Shown here: positions 38,627 through 48,653 of the stretch, piece after piece
Layout: the number at the start of each line of letters is the position of its first letter
How positions within the stretch are numbered: position 1 is the first letter of the stretch
Source of the DNA: Alphaproteobacteria bacterium
GTDB lineage: Bacteria; Pseudomonadota; Alphaproteobacteria; Caulobacterales; Hyphomonadaceae
NCBI GenBank assembly: GCA_009909065.1
Contig: JAAANZ010000031.1
Location: 1 to 64,000, forward strand
Direction of reading: 5' to 3'
Length of the DNA: 64,000 nucleotides
The notes under the pieces: generated by a model
Seen by the model: the letters and a program-made list of their open reading frames with translations, nothing else
Database searches by the model: none
What the model was told of the DNA's origin: nothing
Made by a program: the position numbers and the translations under genes

Positions 38627-39710
38627 ATGCCGACCTCATTCCCGCTGCGGCCTGTGCGTCATGCCGCGATCTTCCTGCTGTCCATCCTCTCACTGCATGC
38701 ATGTTCCGCGCCAGACACGGGCCAGGGCAATGAGTCCGGCACCGTCGCGGGGCAGGTGGTGAATGTCTATTCGACACGGCATTACGACTCCGACCAGCGT
38801 CTCTATGAGGCCTTCGAGGACGAGACGGGCATCGAGGTGCGCACGCGCGAAGCCGGCGCCGCGCAACTCCTGGAAACCATGATTGCCGAAGGCGAGAACA
38901 GCCCCGCCGACCTGGTGATCGCCGCCGATGCCGGAACGCTCTGGCGGTTCAAGCAGGCGGGCCTGACCGGGCCGATCGGTTCGAGGAAGCTCGACGAGGT
39001 GATTCCGCCGCGCCTGCGCGGCGGCGACGGGCACTGGGTGGGCCTGGCCAAGCGTTATCGCGTGCTGGCCTATGATCCCGAACAGGTCGACGGCGATTCG
39101 CTCGACGACATGACACGACATGACAGACCTCACCGATGAGCGGTTTACCGGCGAGATCTGTGCCCGCTCGAGCACGAATATCTACAATCTCTCGCTCCTC
39201 GGCGAGATCATCGCGCGGCGGGGCAGCGAGGCGGCCACCGAATGGGCGCAAGCGGTCAAAGACAATTTCGCGCGCGATCCCCAGGGCGGAGACACCGCGC
39301 AGATCAAGGCCGTTGCCGCCGGAGCCTGCAGCGTGGCCATCGCGAATCATTATTACTGGGTGCGCCTGGCCGAAAGCGGCTCGGAGGCCGACAATGAGGC
39401 CGCCGCGGCAACCGAGCTCGCCTTCGTCTCGGCCGGTGACGGCGTGCATACCAATGTCACCGGGGCCGCCATGGCCGCCAATGCCCCCAACCGCGACGCC
39501 GCGCGCGCCTTGATCGAATTCCTCGCTACACCGCAGGGGCAGTCTCTTCTGGTTACCGAGACGAAGGAATTCCCGGTGATCGAGGGCGCCGAACAGCCGG
39601 AAGGGCTGGAAAGACTGCCGGAATTCCAGGAAAGCCAGCTTGATCTCGGCGTGCTCGGCGAAAACCAGACCCAGGCCCAGAAGATCTTCGACCGGGTCGG
39701 CTGGAAGTGA
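38627..39710 (+). pseudogene. Fe(3+) ABC transporter substrate-binding protein, split by a 10-bp tandem duplication
   Basis: ORF 38564-39139 (lipoprotein signal, 'VVNVYSTRHYDSDQRLYEAFEDETGIEV') continues as ORF 39120-39710 ('TDERFTGEICARSSTNIYNLSLLGE'). One copy removed gives 358 codons. Confidence 0.9.
39105..39124. repeat. 10-bp perfect tandem duplication (acgacatgac x2)
   Basis: ctcg-acgacatgac-acgacatgac-agacctc; one copy restores DSLDDMTDLTDERFTG. Confidence 0.95.
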
Positions 39711-41323
39711 GGTCAACGCACACACCCGGCCGATTCCGCCTGCCGGGCGTGTCGCTGGCCGACCTTCCCGGCCTCCTCACCGGCCTGGTCATCGGCGCGC
39801 CGCTTCTTGCAGCCCTGCTGACCGGCTTGCTCGCCGGAGGCGGCGAGGCCTGGGAGCATATCGTGGCGACCGGACTTGCCGGCTATTCAGCCGGAACGCT
39901 GGCAACGCTTGCGCTGACGTCCGGGTTGATCCTGCTGACCGCGGTGCCGGCGGCCTGGCTGGTCACCATGTACCGTTTTCCCGGGCGCGGCCTGTTTGAA
40001 TGGCTCCTGATCCTGCCACTGGCGGCGCCCGGCTATGTGCTCGCCTTTGCCTATGCCGACCTTCTCAGCGTTGCCGGTCCGGTCCAGTCGGCCCTGCGCG
40101 ACATGACCGGGCTCGGCGCGCGCGACTACTGGTTTCCAAACATCAATTCCCTGCCCGGCCTCGGTTTCGTGCTGGCCGGGGCGCTTTATCCCTATGTCTA
40201 TCTCACCGCGCGCGCGGCCTTCACGACGACATCGATCTGCGCGCTGGACGCGGCGCGCACGCTCGGCGCGAGGCCGCGGCGGGTCTTCCTGTCGGTTGCC
40301 GTTCCCACGGCGCGCCCCGCCATCGCGGCCGGCCTCGCGCTGGCGCTCATGGAAGCAGCCGCCGATTATGGCGCGGCTTCCTTTCTCGGCGTGCAGACGC
40401 TGACCGTCGGCCTTGTGAAAGCCTGGTCGAGTTTCGGCGACGCCGGCGCGGCGGCCCGGATGGCGCTGATCCTGCTGGCGATTGCCCTGCTCCTGCAGGC
40501 ACTTGAACGGATCGAGCGCGGCGAGGCCGGCAGCGAAGCCACCTCGAAACGCTGGCAGGTGATCGATCGCCAGAAACTGACCGGGCCTGCCGCGCTGGGC
40601 GCTTTCACGCTGTGCCTCGGCATTTTCGCCTGGGGGTTTGCGGTGCCGATCGCGCGTCTTGTCTGGCTGTCGGCGGAAACCGGCGCGCCGGTCGCCAGCA
40701 TCTGGCAGGCGCTTTCCAACTCCGTCACGCTGGCTTTCATCGCGGCGGCCATCGGTTTTCTGGCCGGCCTCGTGATCGCGCTCGGCGTCCACACACGCCG
40801 GCCGGGTGCGCGACTGGCACGGATCGCGGCGGCGGGGGGCTATGCCGTGCCGGGCGCCGTGCTTGCGCTGGGCGGGCTCATCGTGCTCGAGCGGCTGGGC
40901 CTTGGCCTTGTCGGCCCGCTCGCCCTCGGGGTGCTGATCTGGATCTATGTCAGCCGCTTTTCCGCCGCCGGGGCGCAGCCGATGGAAGCCGCGCTTGCCC
41001 GCGCGCCCGCCTCGATGGGACAGGCCGCGCGCTCGCTGGGCGCCGCGCCGCTGCGACGGGTGCGCGAGGTGGATCTTCCCGTCGCCCTTTCCGGCGCGCT
41101 GGTCGGCGGACTGATCCTGTTTGTCGAGATCCTCAAGGAATTGCCGGCGACGCTGATGCTGCGCCCGTTCAACTGGGACACTCTGGCCGTGCGCGCCTAT
41201 GCCTATGCCTCCGACGAGCGCCTCGCGGCCGCCGCCCTGCCCTGCCTGATGATCACCGGAGCCGGGCTCGTCCCGGTCATCTTCCTGTCCTGGCGCCTGT
41301 CGCGCGCGCGGCCGGGGAGCTGA
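39707..41323 (+). CDS. Iron ABC transporter permease
   Basis: 538 aa, two binding-protein-dependent permease halves ('LDAARTLGARPRRVFLSVAVPTARPAIAAG', 'EAALARAPASMGQAARSLGAAPLRRVREVDLPVALSG'). Confidence 0.92.
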   Translation: MRSTHTPGRFRLPGVSLADLPGLLTGLVIGAPLLAALLTGLLAGGGEAWEHIVATGLAGYSAGTLATLALTSGLILLTAVPAAWLVTMYRFPGRGLFEWLLILPLAAPGYVLAFAYADLLSVAGPVQSALRDMTGLGARDYWFPNINSLPGLGFVLAGALYPYVYLTARAAFTTTSICALDAARTLGARPRRVFLSVAVPTARPAIAAGLALALMEAAADYGAASFLGVQTLTVGLVKAWSSFGDAGAAARMALILLAIALLLQALERIERGEAGSEATSKRWQVIDRQKLTGPAALGAFTLCLGIFAWGFAVPIARLVWLSAETGAPVASIWQALSNSVTLAFIAAAIGFLAGLVIALGVHTRRPGARLARIAAAGGYAVPGAVLALGGLIVLERLGLGLVGPLALGVLIWIYVSRFSAAGAQPMEAALARAPASMGQAARSLGAAPLRRVREVDLPVALSGALVGGLILFVEILKELPATLMLRPFNWDTLAVRAYAYASDERLAAAALPCLMITGAGLVPVIFLSWRLSRARPGS

Positions 41324-41325
41324 GA

Positions 41326-42366
41326 ATGGCCGGTGAGGAGCTTATCGCGGAGGGCGTTTCGCGTCTCTATGACGGCGAGCGGGTCGTCGACCGCGCCAGC
41401 CTGACGCTGCGCCCCGGACGGATTTTCGCGCTGGTCGGCGCCTCAGGGGCCGGCAAATCGACCCTTTTGCGCCTCCTGGCCGGACTGGAGCCGGTGGACG
41501 AGGGCGAGGTGCGGATCGGACAGGAACGGCTCTCGCGCCCGGGCCAGACCGTGCCGCCCGAGCAGCGCCGGACGGGGCTGATTTTCCAGGATTTCGCCTT
41601 GTTTCCGCACATGACCGCCCTGCAGAATGTGCGTTTCGGCCTTGCCGGCCGCCCGCGCGGAGAGGCCGATCGCGAGGCCCGGCGCTGGCTTTCCCGTCTT
41701 TCCCGTCTCGGTCTCGAGGACCGTGCCGAAGCTTACCCTCACCAGCTTTCCGGCGGTGAACAACAGCGTATCGCCATTGCCCGCGCCCTTGCCGCGCGGC
41801 CGGCGGCGATCCTGATGGATGAGCCCTTTTCCGGCCTCGATCCGACCCTGCGCGCCGGGGTCGCCGATACCGCGCTGGCCGCCATCAGGGAGAGCGCCAT
41901 TCCGGCACTGCTTGTCAGCCATGACGCGCCGGCGGCGATGGAATCGGCTGATGACCTGGCCGTGATGCGTGACGGGCGGATCATCCAGCAGGCCACCCCG
42001 CGAGAGATTTATGAACACCCGGTCGATGCCGGCGTGGCGGCCGCGCTGGGCCAGGTCAACCGACTCGCCACTGACTCCCTGCCGGGCGGGCTGTTGCCGG
42101 CCGGCATGACCGCGCCGCCGGGCACGATTCTGTGTATCCGCGAGGAAGCCGTGCAAATCGCGCCAGAGGGCCCGGCGGTCGCACGCGTGACCCGCAGCGC
42201 CTTTGCCGGCGCGATGACCCGACTGGAACTCGATATCGCCGGCACGCGGCTGACGGCACGTGTGTCGAGCGGGCAGGCGCCGGCGACCGGCGACACGGTC
42301 GCCGTGGCGCTCGACCCGCGGCTAAGCTTCGTTTTTGCCGGCGAAACGGGCCAGCCAGCCATCTGA
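41326..42366 (+). CDS. Iron ABC transporter ATP-binding protein
   Basis: '[17 protein letters not shown]', '[32 protein letters not shown]'; TOBE-like C-terminus. Start ATG 41326. Confidence 0.92.
   Translation: MAGEELIAEGVSRLYDGERVVDRASLTLRPGRIFALVGASGAGKSTLLRLLAGLEPVDEGEVRIGQERLSRPGQTVPPEQRRTGLIFQDFALFPHMTALQNVRFGLAGRPRGEADREARRWLSRLSRLGLEDRAEAYPHQLSGGEQQRIAIARALAARPAAILMDEPFSGLDPTLRAGVADTALAAIRESAIPALLVSHDAPAAMESADDLAVMRDGRIIQQATPREIYEHPVDAGVAAALGQVNRLATDSLPGGLLPAGMTAPPGTILCIREEAVQIAPEGPAVARVTRSAFAGAMTRLELDIAGTRLTARVSSGQAPATGDTVAVALDPRLSFVFAGETGQPAI
41689..41706. repeat. 9-bp in-frame perfect tandem repeat (ctttcccgt x2) in the iron ABC ATPase
   Basis: ggctggctttcccgtctttcccgtctcggt encodes [14 protein letters not shown]. 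Confidence 0.75.
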
Positions 42367-42459
42367 AATTTCCGTTATACCTGCCTGCGGGGGCTCGCCA
42401 TTCCGGCGCGCGGCTCTTAACTTGTGCCATGGCGGGATAATGGAAAGGACCTCACGGAC

Positions 42460-43836
42460 ATGGCCAATCTCATCTCCCGTAGCCTCATTGCCGCGCTGAT
42501 CGCCTGTCTCGCCTCGGCCGGCGCCCATGCGCAGGGCCTTATCCGCGATACCGAGATCGAGCATACGCTGCGCGACTGGACCGACCCGATCCTGGAGGTC
42601 GCCGGCCTGCGGCCCGATGATGTCGATCTCTACATCATCAACGACCCGTCCCTGAACGCCTTCGTGGCCAACGGCAAGAATATCCACCTGCACACCGGCC
42701 TGATCATTGCCGCGGAATCGCCGGGCCAGATCAAGGGCGTGATCGGCCATGAGACCTGCCATATCGCCTGCGGTCATACCATCACCCGCACGCGCGCCGC
42801 TGAAGTCTCGATGCGCCCGGCGCTCGTGTCCATCGGGCTCGGCGTGCTGGCCATGGCCGCAGGCGCGGGCGATGCCGGCGCGGCGTTGATCGCCTCGTCA
42901 CAGCAATTCGCGGCCCTGAATTTCTTCAAGCACACACGCGCCGAGGAAGCGGCCGCCGACCAGGCAGCCGTCGCCTATCTGGAACAGCTGGGCCAGTCAC
43001 CGCGCGGGCTCGTCGAGTTCTTCGAGAATTACCGCTATCAGGAAGTGCTTTCCGAGGCGCGCCGCTATCCCTATTTCCGCGCCCATCCGCTGGCGTCCGA
43101 GCGGATCCGCACCACCCGCCAGCTTGCCGAGGAAACGGGTCTGATGGATGTCGAGCCCGACCCGGAAACGGTGCGTGAATTCGAGATGATGCAGGCCAAG
43201 CTGATCGGGTTCCTTGAACCGGCCGCGCAGGTCTATCGCGAATACCCGCGCAGTGACGACAGTGCCCCGGCGCGGTATGCCCGGGCCATAGCCGCCATGC
43301 AGGCCGCCGACATCTCCACGGCGCTGTCGCAGGTCAATTCCCTGATCGAACAGTCACCGGACAATCCCTATTTCCACGAACTCAAGGGCCAGATCCTGTT
43401 CGAAAGCGGCCGTGTCGAGGAATCGGTGGGCCCGCACAAGCGCGCCAATGAACTGATGCCGGACCAGCCCCTGCTCCTGATCAATCTCGGCCGTTCGCTC
43501 ATCGCACGCGGTGAGCCGGGAGACATTGCCGACGGTGAGGAGGCGCTGCGCGATGCGCTCATCGCCGAGCCGCACAATGCCTTTGCCTGGCAGAATCTCG
43601 CCATCGCGCTGGAAAAACAGGACAAACGGGCCGAAGCCAAGCTCGCCACCGCCGAGGCGGCCTACAATGTCGGCGACCTTCCGCGCGCCAACGCCTTTGC
43701 CGGGCGCGCGATCAAGGATCTTGAAAGCGGCACGACTTTGCACAGGCGCGCCTCCGACATCCTGGCCATCACCGACCCCCGCCTGCCGGAGAACCGCGAC
43801 ATCTATCGCCGCCAGCAGCGTCGCCCCCAGCGCTGA
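42460..43836 (+). CDS. M48 family metalloprotease with C-terminal TPR-like region (BepA/YfgC-like)
   Basis: 'KGVIGHETCHIACGHTITR' (HExxH variant HETCH), 'EEAAADQAAVAYLEQLG'; C-terminal helical repeats. Confidence 0.88.
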   Translation: MANLISRSLIAALIACLASAGAHAQGLIRDTEIEHTLRDWTDPILEVAGLRPDDVDLYIINDPSLNAFVANGKNIHLHTGLIIAAESPGQIKGVIGHETCHIACGHTITRTRAAEVSMRPALVSIGLGVLAMAAGAGDAGAALIASSQQFAALNFFKHTRAEEAAADQAAVAYLEQLGQSPRGLVEFFENYRYQEVLSEARRYPYFRAHPLASERIRTTRQLAEETGLMDVEPDPETVREFEMMQAKLIGFLEPAAQVYREYPRSDDSAPARYARAIAAMQAADISTALSQVNSLIEQSPDNPYFHELKGQILFESGRVEESVGPHKRANELMPDQPLLLINLGRSLIARGEPGDIADGEEALRDALIAEPHNAFAWQNLAIALEKQDKRAEAKLATAEAAYNVGDLPRANAFAGRAIKDLESGTTLHRRASDILAITDPRLPENRDIYRRQQRRPQR

Positions 43837-43946
43837 CAATCACGTATTCGTCAATGGCTCTGAAAGCGCCAGGGCATGGACCCGCGCGCATTTCACTGCC
43901 AAATCTGCGAGCCGTCATTCAAACACTCAGATCAGGATTTTGCCCG

Positions 43947-44693
43947 ATGACACGTTCCTTCTCCGTCGCTATCGCCTTCGGTGCGCTGGCCCTGACCCCG
44001 GCCTGCGCCGAGCGCACCGCGGCTGCGGACTCGGAAGTGATGACCCGCGCACAGGTCGAGACAATCGTGCGCGACTACATCATGGAAAACCCGGAAATCA
44101 TCGAGGAAGCGCTGGTCGAACTGGGCGAGCGCCAGCGCCAGCAGGAAGCTGAAGCCGCGCGCCAGTCGATCCTCGACAACAGGGATGCGCTCTACAACCA
44201 GGCCGGCGATCCGGCCATAGGCCCCGAGGATGCCGCGGTGACCGTGGTGGAATTCTTCGATTATCGCTGCGGCTATTGCAAGCGTTCGCTCGATTTCGTT
44301 GCGGGCCTGCCGGCAAAGCATGACGGCCAGGTGCGCGTGGTGTTCAAGGAATACCCGATTCTCAGCCCGCAAAGCCGCCAGGCCGCGCTCGCCGCGCTCG
44401 CCGCCAAGGAGCAGGGCCTTTATTTCGAGATGCACACCGCGCTGATGGAATCCGACACGAAGCTCAGCGATGAGGATATCGACACGATTGCCGAAGCCGC
44501 CGGTGTCGATGTCGCGAAAATGCGCGCCGACATGGAATCCAAGGCGGTGCGGCAGGAACTCTCGCAGATGAGTGAACTGGCCCGCGATCTCGGGGTGACG
44601 GGAACCCCCGCCTTCTTCATCGGGGAGGAAGCGATCCAGGGCGCGAACACGCCGAAAATCACGCAGGTGATCGAGGACAAGCTGGAGGGCTGA
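43947..44693 (+). CDS. DsbA family thiol:disulfide interchange protein
   Basis: 'VEFFDYRCGYCKRSLDFV', 'GVTGTPAFFIGEEAIQG'; start ATG 43947. Confidence 0.92.
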   Translation: MTRSFSVAIAFGALALTPACAERTAAADSEVMTRAQVETIVRDYIMENPEIIEEALVELGERQRQQEAEAARQSILDNRDALYNQAGDPAIGPEDAAVTVVEFFDYRCGYCKRSLDFVAGLPAKHDGQVRVVFKEYPILSPQSRQAALAALAAKEQGLYFEMHTALMESDTKLSDEDIDTIAEAAGVDVAKMRADMESKAVRQELSQMSELARDLGVTGTPAFFIGEEAIQGANTPKITQVIEDKLEG

Positions 44694-44699
44694 GGGCGA

Positions 44700-46241
44700 T
44701 CAGCCGCGCGGCACAGCGCCGATCCCTGCAAGGAAATCATCGGACAGGCGGCGCATCTCGGCCAGCTCGCCCTCATCCTTCTTTTCGAGATTCTTCATGA
44801 CGAGACCCATGCGGCCATTCTCCTTCAGCCGCTCGCGATGGGTGTCGAGGAAAGTCCAGTAAAGATAGTTGAACGGACAGGCCCTTTCGCCGGTCCGGCG
44901 GGTCGGGCTGTAAACGCAGCTCGAGCAGAAATCCGACATCTTGTTGATATAATTGGCGCTGGCGGCATAGGGTTTCGAGGCCATGAGGCCGCCATCGGCA
45001 AAGATGGCCATGCCATGCGTGTTGGGAAGCTCGACCCATTCATAGGCATCGGCATAGACGATCATGTACCATTCATTGACCTCGCCAGGATGGATTCCCG
45101 CCAGCAGGGCGAAATTGCCCGTCACCATAAGGCGCTGGATATGATGGGAATAGGCATGGTCGCGGCTGTGAAGGACCGCTTCGCGCAGGCAGGCCATGTC
45201 GGTCTCGCCGGTCCAGTAAAAGTCCGGCAGGGCCCGGTCGGCCCCGAAATGATTGGTCTCGCGGTAGCCGGGCATGCGCCACCAGTAGAGGCCGCGCACA
45301 TATTCCCGCCAGCCGAGGATCTGGCGGATGAAGCCCTCGACGGCATTCAAAGGGGCATGGCCCCTCTTCCAGGCCGTCTCGGCGCGCCGGCAGACATCGA
45401 GAGGGTCCAGCAGGCCGAGATTGAGATAAGCTGACAGCAGCGAGTGCCAGAGAAACGCCTCCTGCCGGGCCATGGCGTCCTGAAAGTCGCCGAAATTCGG
45501 CAGGATGTCATTGATGAAGTGGTCGCGCGCGGCCTCCGCCTCGCTGCGAGTGACCCCCCACCGGAACGCGCGCAAGGTCCCGAAGTGATCGGGAAACCGT
45601 GTCTCGACCATGTCAATCACTTCGCGGGTGATCTTATCGGGGCGGAAATCGCGCCGGTGTGGCGTGTCCTTGCTGGCCGGAAGGGATCTGCGATTGTCCT
45701 GATCGAAATTCCAGGCGCCGCCGGCCGGTTTGTCACCTTCCATGAGCAGGCCGGTGCGCCGGCGCATGTCACGGTAGAAATACTCCATCCGCAGCGATTT
45801 GCGCCCCTCCGCCCAGTCGGCGAAATCACGGATTGATGCAATGAACCGGGTATCCTCACGCAGTTCGACCGGACAACCGAAATGGCCCTCCCATTCCTCC
45901 ATGTCGGACAGGAGGCGCCATTCGCCCGGCCGGGTGACAATCACCCGCTCGATCCCGTCAATCTCGTCGAGGGTGCGCGCCGTCTGCGCTTTCAGGCTGC
46001 CTTCATTGCCGGGATCATCAAGGCGGACATAACGCACCTGCCAGCCCGCCTCGCGCAATTCCTCGGCGAAATGGCGCATGGCAGAGAAGACGAGCACAAG
46101 CTTCTGCTTGTGATGGCGCACATAGGTCGCCTCGGACATGACCTCGGCCATCAGGACGGTGTCACGATCCGCGTCGGCGCCGTCGAGCGCTGCGATATCC
46201 GGCGTCAGCTGGTCGCCGAGGATGAGGCGCAGGCTGGCCAC
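44700..46241 (-). CDS. Iron-sulfur bacterial cryptochrome/photolyase (FeS-BCP, PhrB (6-4)-type)
   Basis: 'LRLILGDQLTPDIAAL', C-terminal 'DFCSSCVYSPTRRTGERACPFNYLYWTF' plus an upstream Cys ('ETDMACLREAVL') supply the four FeS ligands. GTG start. Confidence 0.9.
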   Translation of the reverse strand: MASLRLILGDQLTPDIAALDGADADRDTVLMAEVMSEATYVRHHKQKLVLVFSAMRHFAEELREAGWQVRYVRLDDPGNEGSLKAQTARTLDEIDGIERVIVTRPGEWRLLSDMEEWEGHFGCPVELREDTRFIASIRDFADWAEGRKSLRMEYFYRDMRRRTGLLMEGDKPAGGAWNFDQDNRRSLPASKDTPHRRDFRPDKITREVIDMVETRFPDHFGTLRAFRWGVTRSEAEAARDHFINDILPNFGDFQDAMARQEAFLWHSLLSAYLNLGLLDPLDVCRRAETAWKRGHAPLNAVEGFIRQILGWREYVRGLYWWRMPGYRETNHFGADRALPDFYWTGETDMACLREAVLHSRDHAYSHHIQRLMVTGNFALLAGIHPGEVNEWYMIVYADAYEWVELPNTHGMAIFADGGLMASKPYAASANYINKMSDFCSSCVYSPTRRTGERACPFNYLYWTFLDTHRERLKENGRMGLVMKNLEKKDEGELAEMRRLSDDFLAGIGAVPRG

Positions 46242-46965
46242 GCCTCAGTAGGGCTCGCCGCAGGACATAGTCGATCTTCTGGCCGCGCGCTTCGAAAGCC
46301 AGCTTCACCCAGCGGTCCTGATCGTCATACCAGAGCGTGACATCGATGTCGGAATCCATGAGGAATTTACGCGCCTCAACCGGCTCGCCTCCGGCCATGA
46401 TAGTCTCCCGGCCGAGCGGCTGGACATCGACCTCGATCACCTCGCCGCTCTCGGTTGACAGGATCCGGTCGGTCTCGGTCTGCCAGATATTCCAGTGGCT
46501 GGCCGGGATGATCGTGGCCGGCAATTCGCCCTCGAACGCGGTTCCGTTCACTTCCAGACGGGGGCCGTCCCGCCGGGCGGTGACCGATTTGCGCGCGCCG
46601 TCATCATTCACTTCGCCCTCGACCGCCTGGATATAACCGTCCTGCCAGGTCTCGCGCGCATCCAGGCGATAGCGGAAAAGCGTGATCGGCCCGAGCCCGG
46701 CCCTGAGATCCACATCGATGACGGCTTCAAGCTGGCCGGCCGCGTTTTCCTCGAAGCGGACGATATGCGTGCCGAAATCGCTGCCCTGGCGATAGACATC
46801 GAAATGGATCGTGTCGCCCGGCTCCGGCTGCCAGGCGAAATCCCGCGGTTCCATCCCGGCCGATGGGCTTTCCACAGTGTCGCCATGCGCGGCATGTGCT
46901 CCCAGGCTGGCCGCCAGGGCGGCCACAGCCATGCGAAACAAATGTCGTGGACGTGAAAGGATCAA
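46162..46965 (-). CDS. DUF6134 family protein
   Basis: 'GDTIHFDVYRQGSDFGTHIVRFEE...LFRYRLDARETWQDG'; N-terminal signal. 3' end overlaps the photolyase by 80 nt (see findings). Confidence 0.65.
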   Translation of the reverse strand: MILSRPRHLFRMAVAALAASLGAHAAHGDTVESPSAGMEPRDFAWQPEPGDTIHFDVYRQGSDFGTHIVRFEENAAGQLEAVIDVDLRAGLGPITLFRYRLDARETWQDGYIQAVEGEVNDDGARKSVTARRDGPRLEVNGTAFEGELPATIIPASHWNIWQTETDRILSTESGEVIEVDVQPLGRETIMAGGEPVEARKFLMDSDIDVTLWYDDQDRWVKLAFEARGQKIDYVLRRALLRRGQPAPHPRRPADAGYRSARRRRRGS

Positions 46966-47507
46966 CTCAACCTCCAGAAGCGTTTGGGCGCGCGGGCAAC
47001 AAAGCAGATGCAGGCTGTCGGCCCGCCCGCGCCGGGCCTGTGGGATTGCCCTGGCACCCCGATAACGAGATCGCCAACGGTAAAGTTTCCCTCCGCCACC
47101 TGCAGCTCGCCGCGCAGCACGACCGTGGCCTCGGTGACGGAATGGCCGTGAGCGGGAACGAACTGGCCCGGCTCAAGGCGCATGAAAGCTCCCCCGCGCA
47201 CCCCCGCGCGGGCATGACGCACGCCCGAAAGCCCCCGCCGCCAGCGCAATTGGTCAAAGTCGCGTGCCAGTATGTCAGCTACCGGCAGATACGGCGTCTT
47301 TCTTGCCCTGCCACGGCGCGTTTCTTCGTCGCCCTTTACGGGCGCGGAATTTTCGAGCAGGGCCCCGCCGACCGCGTCCCAGACAGTCGCGACCTCCGCG
47401 CCCTGGCGGCTGAGATGGACATGCAGCTCGCCCGCCAGCATGAGCGCGGGCGGAAGGCTGCTGGTGGCATGGTCGAGCATGAAGGAATGATAGGCTGATT
47501 GGCTCAA
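46962..47507 (-). CDS. ChrR-like anti-sigma/cupin protein (anti-sigma domain lacks CxxC)
   Basis: 'WDAVGGALLENSAP' and cupin 'HGHSVTEATVVLRGELQVAEGNFTVGDLVIGVPGQSHRP' match ChrR; the HxxxCxxC position reads HVHLSRQG. TTG start at 47507 or a downstream ATG. Confidence 0.7.
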   Translation of the reverse strand: MSQSAYHSFMLDHATSSLPPALMLAGELHVHLSRQGAEVATVWDAVGGALLENSAPVKGDEETRRGRARKTPYLPVADILARDFDQLRWRRGLSGVRHARAGVRGGAFMRLEPGQFVPAHGHSVTEATVVLRGELQVAEGNFTVGDLVIGVPGQSHRPGAGGPTACICFVARAPKRFWRLS

Positions 47508-47645
47508 GCTTTGGGTCCGTTCGGCGGTGTTTTCTCAATTTACGGGCCTTCGGGCCATGCGGATCAGTCTCGACTGCTTGTCTTGGCGCGCCTCGGCCCA
47601 TAACCTACGACACGAAGGCTGTTTCACCTGCCGGGACCTGTTTGC

Positions 47646-48653
47646 ATGACCATCCACTCTTCCGTAATCGACGCCATCGGGGACACGCCGCTCATTCGCC
47701 TGAGGCGCGCCTCGGAAGAAACCGGGTGTGAGATCCTCGGGAAGGCGGAGTTCCTGAACCCCGGCCAGTCGGTCAAGGATCGCGCGGCACTCGGCATCAT
47801 TCGCGACGCCGAACGCAAGGGACAGCTGAAGCCCGGGGGAACGATCGTCGAGGGCACGGCCGGAAACACGGGTATTGGTTTGGCGCTTGTCGGCAACGCA
47901 CTGGGCTACAAGACCGTCATCGTCTTTCCGCGTACGCAGAGCCAGGAAAAGAAGGACGCGATCCGCATCCTCGGCGCGAAACTCGTCGAGGTGGACGCGG
48001 TCCCTTATTCCAACCCGAATCACTATGCACGTTATTCCGGGCGGCTCGCGGAAGAACTGAATGACAGCGAGCCGGGCGGCGCGATCTGGGCCAACCAGTT
48101 CGACAATACCGCCAACCGGCAGGTCCATGCCGAGACCACCGGGCCAGAAATCTTCGAACAGACCGATGGCCGGGTGGACGGCTTCATCTGCGCGGTCGGC
48201 TCGGGCGGTACGCTCGCCGGCGTGGCCGAGGCGCTGCGCGCGCGGAAGCCCGGGGTAAAGATCGGTATTGCCGACCCGGGCGGCGCCTCCCTGTTCAATT
48301 ATTATGCTCATGGCGAGCTGAAATCGGAGGGCACCTCGATCACCGAAGGCATCGGGCAGAGCCGCATCACGGCCAATCTGGAAGGTCTCGATGTCGATCA
48401 TGCCTATCGCTGCGAGGATCCCGAGGCACTGGACATCCTGTTCCGGCTGGTGCTGGAGGAAGGGCTCTGCCTTGGCGGCTCGGCCGGGATCAATGTCGCC
48501 GGCGCCATCAGGCTGGCCCGGGAAATGGGGCCCGGCCACACGATCGTGACGATCCTGTGCGACTATGGAAACCGCTACCAGTCGAAACTCTACAACCCGC
48601 AATTCCTGCGGTCGAAAGACCTGCCCGTGCCCCCCTGGATGGAGGAAGAATGA
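47646..48653 (+). CDS. cysK: Cysteine synthase A
   Basis: 'IGDTPLIRLRRASEETGCEILGKAEFLNPGQSVKDRAAL', 'EGTAGNTGIGLA'. Confidence 0.92.
   Translation: MTIHSSVIDAIGDTPLIRLRRASEETGCEILGKAEFLNPGQSVKDRAALGIIRDAERKGQLKPGGTIVEGTAGNTGIGLALVGNALGYKTVIVFPRTQSQEKKDAIRILGAKLVEVDAVPYSNPNHYARYSGRLAEELNDSEPGGAIWANQFDNTANRQVHAETTGPEIFEQTDGRVDGFICAVGSGGTLAGVAEALRARKPGVKIGIADPGGASLFNYYAHGELKSEGTSITEGIGQSRITANLEGLDVDHAYRCEDPEALDILFRLVLEEGLCLGGSAGINVAGAIRLAREMGPGHTIVTILCDYGNRYQSKLYNPQFLRSKDLPVPPWMEEE

Noticed and set aside
47195-47220. Near-tandem 'cccccgcgca/cccccgcgcg' in the ChrR-like gene
   Set aside because: Imperfect; the present frame reads through into a normal cupin domain, so no disruption is implied.
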